Source: Klenkia sesuvii (GTDB taxonomy: Bacteria > Actinomycetota > Actinomycetes > Mycobacteriales > Geodermatophilaceae). From it: a stretch of DNA of 64,000 nt. This document shows, in pieces, positions 25,495-34,364 of this stretch (position 1 is the stretch's first letter; every line of letters begins with the position of its first letter). The position numbers were made by a program, and so were the translations under genes. Location of the stretch: NCBI RefSeq assembly GCF_037083825.1, contig NZ_JBAPLU010000012.1:1-64000 (forward strand), in the 5' to 3' direction. The notes under the pieces were generated by a model. It did not search any database. It was given only the letters and a program-made list of their open reading frames with translations, and was not told where the DNA came from.

Positions 25495-25791
25495 GTGGAC
25501 AAGCGGGTACTGATCGGGGCCGGGGTCTGGGTGCTGCTGACGGCAGCGGCGTTCCTGGTCGGCCCCATCCTCGGGTCGGCCGTGCTGCTGTTCGGCGGCG
25601 TGCTCGTCGTGGTCGCCCACCTGGCCAGCCACTGGGGCGAGGGCACGACGTTCGAGGAGCGCGAGCTGGCCCGGGCACGCCGCCGCCAGGCCAAGTACGA
25701 GGCCAACGCCGACAAGCGGGCGAAGGACCGGGCCCGCTGGGAGGCGGCCCAGGCCCGCAAGGCGCAGCGGGAGGCGCGCAGGAGCGGGTGA
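25495..25791 (+). CDS. 98-residue membrane protein with charged C-terminal helix
   Basis: Two hydrophobic helices (about 5-25 and 27-47) followed by a highly charged Arg/Lys/Glu/Ala helix (55-98) likely to form a cytoplasmic coiled coil. No family is recognised. It is divergent from the MetE-like gene, 54 bases away. Confidence 0.7.
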   Translation: MDKRVLIGAGVWVLLTAAAFLVGPILGSAVLLFGGVLVVVAHLASHWGEGTTFEERELARARRRQAKYEANADKRAKDRARWEAAQARKAQREARRSG

Positions 25792-25825
25792 CAGCTCGCC
25801 GCGCTGGTCCTGAGCACCCCCCTCC

Positions 25826-25889
25826 CGATGATCACGGACTCGTGCGCGGGACACGCCGTCCACGGGTGTCCTGGAGTCCGTGATCATCG
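25826..25889. repeat. 64-bp compound palindrome
   Basis: Outer arms cgatgatcacggactc (25826-25841) and gagtccgtgatcatcg (25874-25889) are perfect 16-bp reverse complements. Inside the 32-base loop a second dyad, ggacac (25849-25854) / gtgtcc (25866-25871), nests. It lies between two same-strand genes and could be a REP-type element, a terminator for the upstream gene or an extended operator. Confidence 0.7.
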
Positions 25890-25925
25890 ACGGCGGTGTG
25901 CGTGTCAACTCCGGTTACAGACAAC

Positions 25926-25951
25926 CGTTACCGGCGGGTAGGATCCGCGCC
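25926..25951 (+). promoter_or_regulatory. Promoter of the ALDH/GMC operon
   Basis: TAGGAT (25939-25944) lies seven bases before the ATG at 25952, with no ribosome site, so the mRNA is probably leaderless. Just upstream an imperfect palindrome, ccggttac-n8-gttaccgg (25911-25934), would overlap the -35 region and is a candidate operator. Confidence 0.45.
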
Positions 25952-27457
25952 ATGTCTCTCGTCGAGGACCGGGGCACCGTCGCCCCCGCCGACACCTTCC
26001 ACTCCACCGACCCGGCCAACGGCTCGCTCGTCGCCGAGCTGCCCGTGCACACCGCCGACGACGTCGCCGCCGCGGTGGCCCGTGCCCGCGAGGCCGCGCA
26101 GGCCTGGGGCGCACTCGGGTTCTCCGGTCGGCGCACCCGGCTGGCCGCCTACCGCGGCTACCTCGCCCGGCGGATGCACGAGCTGGCCGACCTGGTGCAC
26201 CGGGAGAACGGCAAGCCGCACGCCGACGCGCTGCTGGAGATCACCCTCGCCGTCGACCACCTGGCCTGGGCCGGCGCCCACGCGAAGAAGACCCTCGGCC
26301 CCCGCTCCGTCGCCCCGGGCCTGCTCGCGGCCAACCACCAGGCGGTGCTGGAGTACCAGCCCCTCGGCGTGGTCGGCGTGATCGGCCCGTGGAACTACCC
26401 CGTGTTCACCCCCATGGGCTCCATCGCGTACGCGCTGGCCGCCGGCAACGCCGTGGTGTTCAAGCCCAGCGAGTTCACCCCCGCCGTGGGCATGTGGCTG
26501 GCCGAGGCGTGGGCGGCCGCCGTCCCCGACCTGCCCGACGCCCTGCAGGTCGTGACCGGCCTGGGCGAGACCGGCGCCGCGCTCTGCCGCGCCGGCGTCG
26601 GCAAGGTCGCCTTCACCGGGTCCACCGCGACCGGCAAGAAGGTCATGGCCACCTGCGCCGAGACCCTCACCCCCGTGCTCATGGAGTGCGGCGGCAAGGA
26701 CGCGATGATCGTCGACGACGACGCCGACGTGGCCGCCGCCGCCGACGCCGCGGTGTGGGGCGCCATGAGCAACGGCGGGCAGACCTGCATCGGCATCGAG
26801 CGCGTGTACGCCACGACCGCCGTGCACGACGCCTTCGTCGCCGCGGTCACCGCGAAGGTCAGCGCGCTGCGGCCGGGCTCGGACGAGGCAGCCGCCTACG
26901 GTCCGATGACGATGCCGTCGCAGGCCGACGTCGTCCGCCGGCACCTCGACGCCGCCACCGCCGACGGCGGCCGGGCCGCCACCGGCGGCACCCTCACCGA
27001 CGGCTACGTCGCCCCGACCGTGCTGCTCGACGTCCCCGAGACCTCCGCGGCGGTGCAGGAGGAGACCTTCGGGCCGACCATCACCATCACGCGGGTCGAC
27101 GACGCCGAGCAGGCCCTCGAGCTCGCCAACGGGACGTCGCTGGGCCTGGGCGGCTCGGTGTTCACCGGCTCGGCGAGGCGCGGCATGGACCTCGCCCGGC
27201 GCATGCGCAGCGGCATGACCAGCATCAACTCGGTGATCACCTTCGCCAGCGTGCCCTCGCTCCCGTTCGGCGGGGTGGGTGACAGCGGCTTCGGCCGCAT
27301 CCACGGGGAGGACGGCCTGCGCGAGTTCACCCGCGCCAAGGCGATCACCCGCCAGCGCTTCGCCCTGCCGGTGCCGCTGATGAGCTTCGCCCGGCCCGAG
27401 AAGGCAGCCGACGCCCTCGCCCGCGTCATGGGCCTGGTGCACGGACGTCACCGGTGA
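25952..27457 (+). CDS. Aldehyde dehydrogenase
   Basis: 501 residues of the NAD(P)-dependent ALDH superfamily: GPWNYPV and KPSEFTP cofactor motifs, FTGSTATGKKV, general base in MECGGKD, catalytic Cys in GGQTCIG, and PFGGVGDSG near the C-terminus. It oxidises an aldehyde to the acid. The next gene, a GMC oxidoreductase, overlaps it by four bases, so the two probably oxidise an alcohol to an acid in sequence (choline to betaine is one option; other alcohols are possible). Confidence 0.93.
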   Translation: MSLVEDRGTVAPADTFHSTDPANGSLVAELPVHTADDVAAAVARAREAAQAWGALGFSGRRTRLAAYRGYLARRMHELADLVHRENGKPHADALLEITLAVDHLAWAGAHAKKTLGPRSVAPGLLAANHQAVLEYQPLGVVGVIGPWNYPVFTPMGSIAYALAAGNAVVFKPSEFTPAVGMWLAEAWAAAVPDLPDALQVVTGLGETGAALCRAGVGKVAFTGSTATGKKVMATCAETLTPVLMECGGKDAMIVDDDADVAAAADAAVWGAMSNGGQTCIGIERVYATTAVHDAFVAAVTAKVSALRPGSDEAAAYGPMTMPSQADVVRRHLDAATADGGRAATGGTLTDGYVAPTVLLDVPETSAAVQEETFGPTITITRVDDAEQALELANGTSLGLGGSVFTGSARRGMDLARRMRSGMTSINSVITFASVPSLPFGGVGDSGFGRIHGEDGLREFTRAKAITRQRFALPVPLMSFARPEKAADALARVMGLVHGRHR

Positions 27458-29061
27458 GCGGCGCCGACGCCTTCGACGTCGTCGTCGTGGGGGCCGGCTC
27501 GGCCGGGTGCGCACTGGCCGGGCGGCTGACCGAGGACCCGTCGCTGCGGGTGCTGCTGCTGGAGGCCGGCGGCTCGGACAAGGTGCTCGAGGTCCAGATC
27601 CCGGCGGCGCTCTACAAGACCTTCCGCACCCGCCGCGACTGGAACTACGCCACCGAGCCGCAGCCGGCCGCCGCCGACCGTCGGGTGTTCTGGCCGCGCG
27701 GCAAGATGCTCGGCGGCTGCAGCTCCAACAACGCGATGATCTACATCCGCGGGGCTGCCGCCGACTACGACGAGTGGGCGCAGCTGACCGGCGACCCCGG
27801 CTGGTCCTACGAGTCGGTGCTGCCGCTGTTCCGTCGGATGGAGGACAACGCCCGCGGCGCCGACGCCTACCACGGCACCGGCGGCCCGCTGCGCGTGGAG
27901 GACCTGCGCTCCCCGCACCCGTGGACCCGCGCGGTCGTGGAGTCCGCCGTCGCGGCCGGTCACCCGCGCAACCCCGACTTCAACGGTGCCCGGCAGGAGG
28001 GCGTCGGGATGTACCAGGTCACCCAGCGCCGCGGCCGCCGCTGGTCGGCCGCCGACGCCTACCTGCACCCCGCCGCCGGCCGGCCCAACCTGGCCGTGCG
28101 CACCGGCTCGCACGTCACCCGGGTCCTGCTGGACGGCGACCGCGCCACCGGCATCGAGTACCTCGCCGACGGCAGGCTGCAGCAGGTGCACGCCGACCAG
28201 GTGGTGCTCAGCGCCGGCGCCATCGGCACCCCGCAGCTGCTGCAGCTGTCGGGCATCGGACCGGCCGACCACCTGCGCTCGGTGGGCGTCGACGTCGCCC
28301 ACGACCTCCCGGGCGTCGGCGAGGGCCTGCAGGACCACCCGCTGGTGCCCACCATCTTCGACGTCCGCAGCGGCAGGTCGCTGTTCCGCGGGGAGTCCCC
28401 GGCGGGCTACGCGCAGTGGTTCGGCGCCCGGCGCGGACCCCTGACGTCCAACCTGGCCGAGGCCGGGCTGTTCACCCGGTCCGACGACGCGCTGGCCGAG
28501 CCGGACCTGCAGTTCCACTTCCTGCCGGTGAAGTACTGGCAGCAGGCGCGGGTCGACCCCGACGTCGACGCGTTCACCGCCTGCGCGGTCCTGGTGCGGG
28601 TGGAGTCCCGCGGGTCGGTGCGGCTGCGCTCGACCGACCCGACCTGGGCGCCGGCCATCGACGCCGGCTACCTCACCGACGACCGTGACCTGGAGGCGCT
28701 GGTCACCGGGGTCGAGATGGCCCGGGACATCGCCGCGGTGGGCCCGCTGGCCGGCGTGCTGGGTGCGGAGTGGTCCCCGGGTGGCACGGTGTCGACCCGG
28801 GCGGGCCTGCGCCAGGCGGTGCGCGACACCATGGAGTCGCTGTACCACCCGGTGTCCTCCTGCCGGATGGGCACCGACGACACCGCGGTCGTCGACCCGC
28901 GGCTGCACGTGCGCGGCATCGAGGGCCTGCGGGTGGTCGACGCCTCGGTGATGCCGACGCTGGTCCGCGGCAACACCAACGCGCCGACGATCATGATCGC
29001 CGAGCGCGCCGCGGAGCTCATCCGGGCCGAGCTGGGCGCACGCACCGCCGTCCCGGCCTGA
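27454..29061 (+). CDS. GMC-family FAD-dependent oxidoreductase (choline-dehydrogenase-like)
   Basis: 535 residues: dinucleotide motif VVVGAGSAGCALAGRL at the N-terminus, GMC signatures GKMLGGCSSNNAMIY and GAIGTPQLLQLSGIG, catalytic His in YHPVSSCRMG and the C-terminal Asn-His region GNTNAPTIMIAERAA. It oxidises alcohols using FAD. Its GTG overlaps the ALDH stop. The substrate is not fixed by the sequence. Confidence 0.93.
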   Translation: MSGADAFDVVVVGAGSAGCALAGRLTEDPSLRVLLLEAGGSDKVLEVQIPAALYKTFRTRRDWNYATEPQPAAADRRVFWPRGKMLGGCSSNNAMIYIRGAAADYDEWAQLTGDPGWSYESVLPLFRRMEDNARGADAYHGTGGPLRVEDLRSPHPWTRAVVESAVAAGHPRNPDFNGARQEGVGMYQVTQRRGRRWSAADAYLHPAAGRPNLAVRTGSHVTRVLLDGDRATGIEYLADGRLQQVHADQVVLSAGAIGTPQLLQLSGIGPADHLRSVGVDVAHDLPGVGEGLQDHPLVPTIFDVRSGRSLFRGESPAGYAQWFGARRGPLTSNLAEAGLFTRSDDALAEPDLQFHFLPVKYWQQARVDPDVDAFTACAVLVRVESRGSVRLRSTDPTWAPAIDAGYLTDDRDLEALVTGVEMARDIAAVGPLAGVLGAEWSPGGTVSTRAGLRQAVRDTMESLYHPVSSCRMGTDDTAVVDPRLHVRGIEGLRVVDASVMPTLVRGNTNAPTIMIAERAAELIRAELGARTAVPA

Positions 29062-29166
29062 CGCCCCGGGCGGACGACGACGGTCCCGTGCCCTGGTGAG
29101 CGTCGGCGAGCGGGGTGGCCCGGTCACCGGCAGAGTGGGCACTCCCCGACTCCCTGGAGGCTCTCC

Positions 29167-29379
29167 GTGTGGCTGTTCCTCACCCGTCGCCTGCGCATGT
29201 GGTTGCTGCTGAGCGTGGGCGCCCCGCTGCTGGCCAAGCTGCTGCAGCGGGTGGGCAGCTCCTTGGAGCGCCGCACCGGCCCGACGACGCTGTCCCGCGC
29301 GCTGTGCAAGGGCGGGGAGTTCATCGACTCCCGCCGCCGGGGCGCCCGCCGGGACGCCCGCCGCGGCGGGCGTCGCTGA
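29167..29379 (+). CDS. 70-residue basic protein with N-terminal hydrophobic helix
   Basis: An N-terminal amphipathic/hydrophobic helix (about 2-27), then a very basic tail (RRRGARRDARRGGRR). A ctggagg ribosome site lies at the right distance from the GTG. No family is recognised. Expression is plausible but unproven. Confidence 0.55.
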   Translation: MWLFLTRRLRMWLLLSVGAPLLAKLLQRVGSSLERRTGPTTLSRALCKGGEFIDSRRRGARRDARRGGRR

Positions 29380-29398
29380 CCTCGCTGCCGGTCCAGCG

Positions 29399-29415
29399 CC
29401 CCGGCCGGGCCGGGG
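29399..29415. terminator. GC-palindrome between convergent genes
   Basis: A perfect 17-base dyad (ccccggcc-g-ggccgggg) between convergent gene ends. Confidence 0.5.
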
Positions 29416-29419
29416 ACCC

Positions 29420-30925
29420 TCAGTCCAGCGCCGCGTGCCCGTGGTGCCCGGCGGGTTCCCGGTCGTCCGGGTCGTCACCGCGGTCGTTACGGCGGTCGCG
29501 CAACCAGTCGGGGACGGCGATGACCAGCGCGCCCACCGCCCCGAGCACCGCCACGCCGATCGCGACCCCCGCGGCGGTGGGGTAGTCCTCCTCGGTGGCG
29601 CCGAGGACGACGTAGAACAACCCGGGCAGGACGGCCGACCCCAGCGCGGCGCCGAAGCGCTGGGAGGTCTGCAGGCCCCCGCCGGCCGCGCCCGCCATCC
29701 GCACCGGGACGTCGCGGAGGGTCAACGTGATGTTCGGGCTGATCACGAACCCGCCGCCCAGGCCGGCGACGAACAGCGCCGGCAGCACCGCCCAGGTGAG
29801 CGTGCCGGGGTCGAGGGTGGCGACCAGGAAGGCGGTCAGCAGCAGTCCGGTGGACACCACCGACAGCCCGACCACGGTCAGCAGCCGGCCGAACCGGCTG
29901 ACCAGCCGGCCCGCCACCGCCGCCGAGCCGGCCGCGCCGACGGCGAAGGGCATGACCGACAACCCCGAGTGCAGCGCCGTCCAGCCCAGCCCGGTCTGGA
30001 AGTACAGCGCGAACACCAGCCAGATCCCGCTGAAGCCGATGAAGTAGACGGTGCCGACCGCGACGCCGGCGCCGTAGCCTCGGGTCCGGGTGAGCAGCCG
30101 GACGTCGAACACCGGCTCCCTGCCCCGGGCGACCACCCGGCGCTCCCACACCACGAAGGCGGCCAGCGCCGCAGCCCCGAGCAGGAACAGGAACCACAAC
30201 CGGTTCAGTCCACCGGCCTCGGCCTGCACCAGCGGCAGCAGCACGAGCACGGCACCCACGCCCAGCAGCAGCGTGCCCACGACGTCGATGTCCGTGCTGG
30301 TGCCCGAGGGCCGCCCCTTCGGCAGCAGCCGGGCGGCCAGCAGCAGGGCGACCACGCCGATCGGCACGTTGACGAAGAAGATGGCCCGCCAGCCGAGGTC
30401 CTCGCCGAACAGCCCGATGAGCAGCCCGCCGACCACCGGCCCCGTGGCGGTCGAGAGGCCCACCGTGGCACCGAAGAGCCCGAACGCCTTGCCCCGCTCG
30501 GCGCCGCGGAACAGCTGCTGGATCAGCGCCGAGTTCTGCGGGGCCAGGAAGCCCGCGGCCACGCCCTGCACCAGGCGGGCCGCCACCAGCGACTCGATGT
30601 TCGGTGCGGCCCCCGCCGCGGCGCTGGCCAGCACGAAACCGGCGAGGGCGACCAGGAAGATGCGGCGGCGGCCGAACGCGTCGCCGAGCCGGCCCGCGGG
30701 CACCAGGACGAGGCCGAAGGTCAGCGCGTAGCCCGACACCACCCACTGCACCCCGGCCGGGGTGGTGCCCAGCGCCTCGCGCATGGAGGGCAGCGCGACC
30801 GACACGATGCTGACGTCGAGCAGGGTCATGAACCCCGCGACCAGGGTGACCGACAGCGCGCGCCAGCGGCGGGGGTCGGGCTCGTAGGTGTCGTCGGCGG
30901 CGGGGCGCCGGTCGGTGGCGGTCAC
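29420..30925 (-). CDS. MFS multidrug exporter, DHA2 (14-helix) family
   Basis: 501 residues, about 14 helices. Motif A is GRLGDAFGRRR; FMTLLDVSIVSVALPSM and VQWVVSGYALTFGLVLVPAG are typical of the EmrB/QacA (DHA2) drug:proton antiporters. The start GTG 30925 begins the conserved N-terminus; no strong ribosome site is seen. The drug range is unknown. Confidence 0.9.
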   Translation of the reverse strand: MTATDRRPAADDTYEPDPRRWRALSVTLVAGFMTLLDVSIVSVALPSMREALGTTPAGVQWVVSGYALTFGLVLVPAGRLGDAFGRRRIFLVALAGFVLASAAAGAAPNIESLVAARLVQGVAAGFLAPQNSALIQQLFRGAERGKAFGLFGATVGLSTATGPVVGGLLIGLFGEDLGWRAIFFVNVPIGVVALLLAARLLPKGRPSGTSTDIDVVGTLLLGVGAVLVLLPLVQAEAGGLNRLWFLFLLGAAALAAFVVWERRVVARGREPVFDVRLLTRTRGYGAGVAVGTVYFIGFSGIWLVFALYFQTGLGWTALHSGLSVMPFAVGAAGSAAVAGRLVSRFGRLLTVVGLSVVSTGLLLTAFLVATLDPGTLTWAVLPALFVAGLGGGFVISPNITLTLRDVPVRMAGAAGGGLQTSQRFGAALGSAVLPGLFYVVLGATEEDYPTAAGVAIGVAVLGAVGALVIAVPDWLRDRRNDRGDDPDDREPAGHHGHAALD

Positions 30926-31221
30926 GCGGCAGTCACGGAGGTTCGCCCTACCCCACCGACCGCTCGCGGGAACATCGCGGGAACATCGCCGCGCGGTGTG
31001 ACGACCAACTCCCCTCCGGTCGCCGTCCTTGGACCCCCGGCGTGGCACAGTGGTGATCACCGGCGCCGCCCCCCGCTCGTCCGGAGCGGGTGGACCCGAC
31101 GTCGGCGCAGTGGCAGCGCCAGAGAGGCGCGCCGGCGACCCGACGTCCGACCGGACGGTGCGGCCCTCCCCGGGCCCCGCCCTGGCGATGAACGGTGGCC
31201 ACCGACCTGGTGAGGACACCC
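30926..31221. promoter_or_regulatory. Divergent promoter region, MFS exporter / RNA helicase
   Basis: A 296-bp gap. It contains an 11-bp direct repeat tcgcgggaaca at 30964-30974 and 30975-30985, back to back, near the MFS start, a candidate operator. The helicase side is a long GC-rich leader. I see no gene in it. Confidence 0.4.
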
Positions 31222-32997
31222 GTGAGCACCGAGCACGACCCCGCGAACACCCCCGCACGCCCCCGCCGCCGGGCCACCAGCCCGGCCGGGCCCGGCGGCA
31301 GCCGGCAGGCCCCGGCCTTCCGCGCCCCGGGCGCCGGCTCCCCCGCCCAGCCGCTGGTCACCCGGCACGAGCCGCCGCGGCCCGAGACCCCGGGTGAACC
31401 CGGCACCGGACGGCGCCGCCGCCGCGGTGGCCGCGGCCGCGGCTACGGCCCCCGCCCCGAGCAGCAGACCGCCGGGCAGCCGGTCGAGCAGGCCGTGGCG
31501 CAGACCGCGTCCGCCCCCGCGCCCGCGGCGACCCCGGCGCCCCGCCCGGCGGTGGTCCCCGCGCAGGCCCCGGCCACCGTGCTGGCGACCGACACGACGT
31601 TCGCCGCGCTCGGCGTCCCCGCGCCCCTGGTCGAGACGCTCGAGGCCAGCGGCATCACCGCGCCGTTCCCGATCCAGGTCGCCACGCTGCCCGACACCCT
31701 CGCCGGCAGGGACGTCCTCGGCCGGGGACGGACGGGGTCGGGCAAGACGTTGGCGTTCTCCCTGCCGCTGGTCGCCCGGCTGGCCGCCTCCGACAGCCGG
31801 CGCCAGCCGCGCAAGCCGCGGTCGCTGGTGCTCGTGCCCACCCGTGAGCTGGCCAACCAGGTCGCGGCGGTCGTCACCCCGCTCGCCACCTCCGTGGGCA
31901 TGAAGACCGCCGTCGTGTTCGGTGGCGTCGGGCAGAACCCGCAGGTGCAGGCCCTGGCCGGCGGCCTCGACGTGCTCATCGCGTGCCCCGGCCGGCTGGA
32001 GGACCTCATCGGCCAGGGCCACTGCGACCTGTCCGCCGTCGAGATCACGATCCTCGACGAGGCCGACCACATGGCCGACCTGGGCTTCCTGCCCGGCGTC
32101 AAGCGCCTGATGGACCGCACGCCGAAGGTGGGCCAGCGGCTGCTGTTCTCGGCCACCCTGGACAACGGCGTCGACGTGCTCGTGCAGCGCTACCTGGACC
32201 GGCCGACGACCCACTCGGTCGACCCCGCCGTCGCCCCCGTCGCGACCATGACCCACCACGTCTTCCGGGTCGACGCCGCCGACAAGGCCCAGGTGGTGAA
32301 GGAGCTGGCGTCGGGCCTGGAGCGGGTCGTGCTGTTCACGCGCACCAAGCACCAGGCGAAGAAGCTGGCCAAGCAGCTCACGGCCGGCGGTGTTCCGGCC
32401 GTCGACCTGCACGGCAACCTCAGCCAGAACGCCCGCGAGCGCAACCTCGAGGCGTTCACCACCGGCTCCACCCGGGTGCTGTGCGCGACCGACATCGCCG
32501 CGCGCGGCATCCACGTCGACGACGTCGCGATCGTCGTCCACGTCGACCCGCCGGCCGAGCACAAGGCCTACCTGCACCGCTCGGGCCGCACCGCCCGCGC
32601 CGGGGCCGGGGGCACCGTGGTCACCATCGCCACGCCCGACCAGGCCGGCGAGGTCCGCCTGCTGGCCCGCCAGGCCGGGATCACCCCCGAGGTGTCGGCG
32701 ATCAAGCCCGGTGCCCGCGAGATCACCGCGCTGACCGGCCCGGCCGCCCCGTACGTGGAGCCGGCGCCGGTCGTCGAGCAGCCCCAGGGCACCGGGGGCG
32801 GACGGCGCCGGGGCGCCGGCCGGGCCGGGGGCGGCACCGGTGGCTCCCGCGGAGGCACCACGGGTGGCGCCCACGGCGGCGGTGCCCGCGCCACCTCGGG
32901 CACCGGCCGCTCCACCGGCCCGGCGCGCACCCGGGCCGAGCTCGCCGCCCGGGCGGGTCAGCAGCCGGCCCGCCCGCGCCGCAGCAGCGGTCGCTGA
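31222..32997 (+). CDS. DEAD-box ATP-dependent RNA helicase
   Basis: 591 residues. A disordered Pro/Arg-rich N-terminus (1-120) precedes the helicase core: Q motif FPIQ, motif I GRTGSGKT, Ia PTRELA, II DEAD, III SAT, then the second RecA domain with motif V TDIAARGIH and VI HRSGRTARAG. The C-terminus is Gly/Arg-rich (RGG-like), typical of RhlE/DeaD-type proteins in actinomycetes. The start GTG 31222 has a GAGGA site five bases upstream; an in-frame ATG at 31195 is an alternative. It acts in RNA unwinding or decay. Confidence 0.93.
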   Translation: MSTEHDPANTPARPRRRATSPAGPGGSRQAPAFRAPGAGSPAQPLVTRHEPPRPETPGEPGTGRRRRRGGRGRGYGPRPEQQTAGQPVEQAVAQTASAPAPAATPAPRPAVVPAQAPATVLATDTTFAALGVPAPLVETLEASGITAPFPIQVATLPDTLAGRDVLGRGRTGSGKTLAFSLPLVARLAASDSRRQPRKPRSLVLVPTRELANQVAAVVTPLATSVGMKTAVVFGGVGQNPQVQALAGGLDVLIACPGRLEDLIGQGHCDLSAVEITILDEADHMADLGFLPGVKRLMDRTPKVGQRLLFSATLDNGVDVLVQRYLDRPTTHSVDPAVAPVATMTHHVFRVDAADKAQVVKELASGLERVVLFTRTKHQAKKLAKQLTAGGVPAVDLHGNLSQNARERNLEAFTTGSTRVLCATDIAARGIHVDDVAIVVHVDPPAEHKAYLHRSGRTARAGAGGTVVTIATPDQAGEVRLLARQAGITPEVSAIKPGAREITALTGPAAPYVEPAPVVEQPQGTGGGRRRGAGRAGGGTGGSRGGTTGGAHGGGARATSGTGRSTGPARTRAELAARAGQQPARPRRSSGR

Positions 32998-33000
32998 CCG

Positions 33001-33035
33001 GTCTGCCCGGGGGCCGCACCGGCCCCCGGGCGGAC
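33001..33035 (+). terminator. Strong hairpin terminator of the helicase gene
   Basis: A 15-bp stem with one wobble pair (33001-33015 with 33021-33035) and a 5-base loop, three bases after the stop. Confidence 0.85.
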
Positions 33036-33044
33036 CGCTCCGCC

Positions 33045-33071
33045 GTGGGGGAGGATCGAACCCTCCCCCAC
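33045..33071. repeat. Second hairpin before the DoxX-like gene
   Basis: A perfect 10-bp stem gtgggggagg/cctcccccac with a 7-base loop, ending 22 bases before the next ATG. It could protect or block the leader of that gene. Confidence 0.6.
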
Positions 33072-33093
33072 CCGCACCGACGAACGAGGTCCC

Positions 33094-33525
33094 ATGCGCC
33101 TGCCCATCACCCCCGCCGAGATCGCGCCGCGCCTGGCCACCGGGGCGTTCATCCTGAACTCCGGGCTGGGCAAGCGGAACGCCGACGAGGCCACCGCCGC
33201 CGGCCTGCACGGGTTCGCCTCCGGCGCCTACCCGTTCCTGGGCAGGACCTCCCCGGCATCGTTCGCCAAGGCGCTGTCCACCGCCGAGATCGCCATCGGC
33301 GCCGCCCTGCTCACCCCGTTCGTGCCCACCGCCGTGGCCGGTGCGGCGCTCACCGGGTTCGCCGGCGGCCTGCTCGGGCTGTACCTGCGCACCCCCGGGC
33401 TGACCAAGCCCGGCAGGTCCGTCGCCCCCACCCAGGACGGTCTGCCGGTCTCCAAGGACGTGTGGATGCTCGGCATCGGCCTGGGCCTGCTCACCCAGGC
33501 CGTGCGCGACCGCCGGGCGAAGTAG
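33094..33525 (+). CDS. DoxX-like small membrane protein
   Basis: 143 residues with four hydrophobic segments; ALSTAEIAIGAALLTPFVP and the terminal SKDVWMLGIGLGLL resemble DoxX-like proteins. The function is unknown; some DoxX proteins work with oxidoreductases in redox stress. A cgagg ribosome site precedes the ATG. It precedes the next gene by nine bases. Confidence 0.7.
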   Translation: MRLPITPAEIAPRLATGAFILNSGLGKRNADEATAAGLHGFASGAYPFLGRTSPASFAKALSTAEIAIGAALLTPFVPTAVAGAALTGFAGGLLGLYLRTPGLTKPGRSVAPTQDGLPVSKDVWMLGIGLGLLTQAVRDRRAK

Positions 33526-33534
33526 CCCGCCCCC

Positions 33535-34224
33535 GTGTGCTTCTCGGCCACGGCCGACTTCGTCGCCGCCGGGGTGCTCGCCCCGGTCGGCGTCGCCACA
33601 CTGACCCAGGTGCGCACCCGGCGGGACGTGCCCTTCGCCTCGCTGCCGATGCTGTTCGCCGCGCACCAGTTCACCGAGGGCTGGGTGTGGCTGGCCCTGG
33701 AGGGCCACGTGCCCACCGGGGTCGGTGACGTCGCCGCCTGGCTCTACGCGCTGTTCGCCTACGGGCTGCTGCCCTTCCTCGTCCCGGCGGCCCTGCTGCT
33801 GATCGAGCCGCCGGGCCGCCGACGGCTGCACATGGTGCCCTTCGTCGTGGTCGGCGTCGTGACGTCGGTGTACCTGTTCTGGGCCACGGTCGCCCACCCG
33901 GTGGACTACGAGCAGGTGCACCACTCCATCGCCTACACCGCGCACGCCCCGCTGCTCGGCGTCGCCGCGGTCGGCTACGTGCTGGCGACGGTGGGCGCCG
34001 CGCTGCTGGCCGGTTACCGGTCGATCATCGCCTTCGGCGTCGTCAACGCCGTGGGCCTCACCGCGACCCTCGTCGTCCTCGCCGAGGCCTTCGCCTCGAT
34101 CTGGTGCGTGTGGGCGGCCTTCACCAGCGTCCTGGTGCTGGTCTTCTTCCTGCGCCGCAACCGCGCCCAGGGACCCGCGGTCAAGCGGCACCAGCAGCAG
34201 CGCCCGGCGACCACCTCGGGCTGA
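33535..34224 (+). CDS. Seven-helix membrane protein beginning MCFSA (DUF6629-like)
   Basis: 229 residues with seven hydrophobic helices and the distinctive N-terminus MCFSATADF, which I associate with DUF6629; HQFTEGWVWLALEGHVP and EQVHHSIAYTAHAPLL add conserved His. The function is unknown. The basic tail (RRNRAQGPAVKRHQQQR) is cytoplasmic. It starts at GTG nine bases after the previous gene, so co-transcription is likely. Confidence 0.7.
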   Translation: MCFSATADFVAAGVLAPVGVATLTQVRTRRDVPFASLPMLFAAHQFTEGWVWLALEGHVPTGVGDVAAWLYALFAYGLLPFLVPAALLLIEPPGRRRLHMVPFVVVGVVTSVYLFWATVAHPVDYEQVHHSIAYTAHAPLLGVAAVGYVLATVGAALLAGYRSIIAFGVVNAVGLTATLVVLAEAFASIWCVWAAFTSVLVLVFFLRRNRAQGPAVKRHQQQRPATTSG

Positions 34225-34364
34225 CCCCGCCGGGCCGGTCGGGCCGGGTCGGCGGCTGCACGGTGGCGGGGCCCGGCCGGGGCGGGCAGGCTGGGCGGCA
34301 CCGGCGACGACGCGCGCGGGCAGTGCGCCGCGGCCGGCGACCGGCGTGGGACGATGGAGACATC

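Noticed and set aside
33045..33071. A T-arm-like hairpin on the minus strand (GGAGG-GTTCGAT-CCTCC) resembling the end of a tRNA.
   Set aside because: No anticodon arm, D-arm or acceptor partner can be found in the adjacent sequence, which is a coding region; it is treated as a simple hairpin.
31259..34191. A very long minus-strand frame opposite the helicase and the next two genes.
   Set aside because: No domain motifs, biased composition, and complete overlap with well-supported plus-strand genes.
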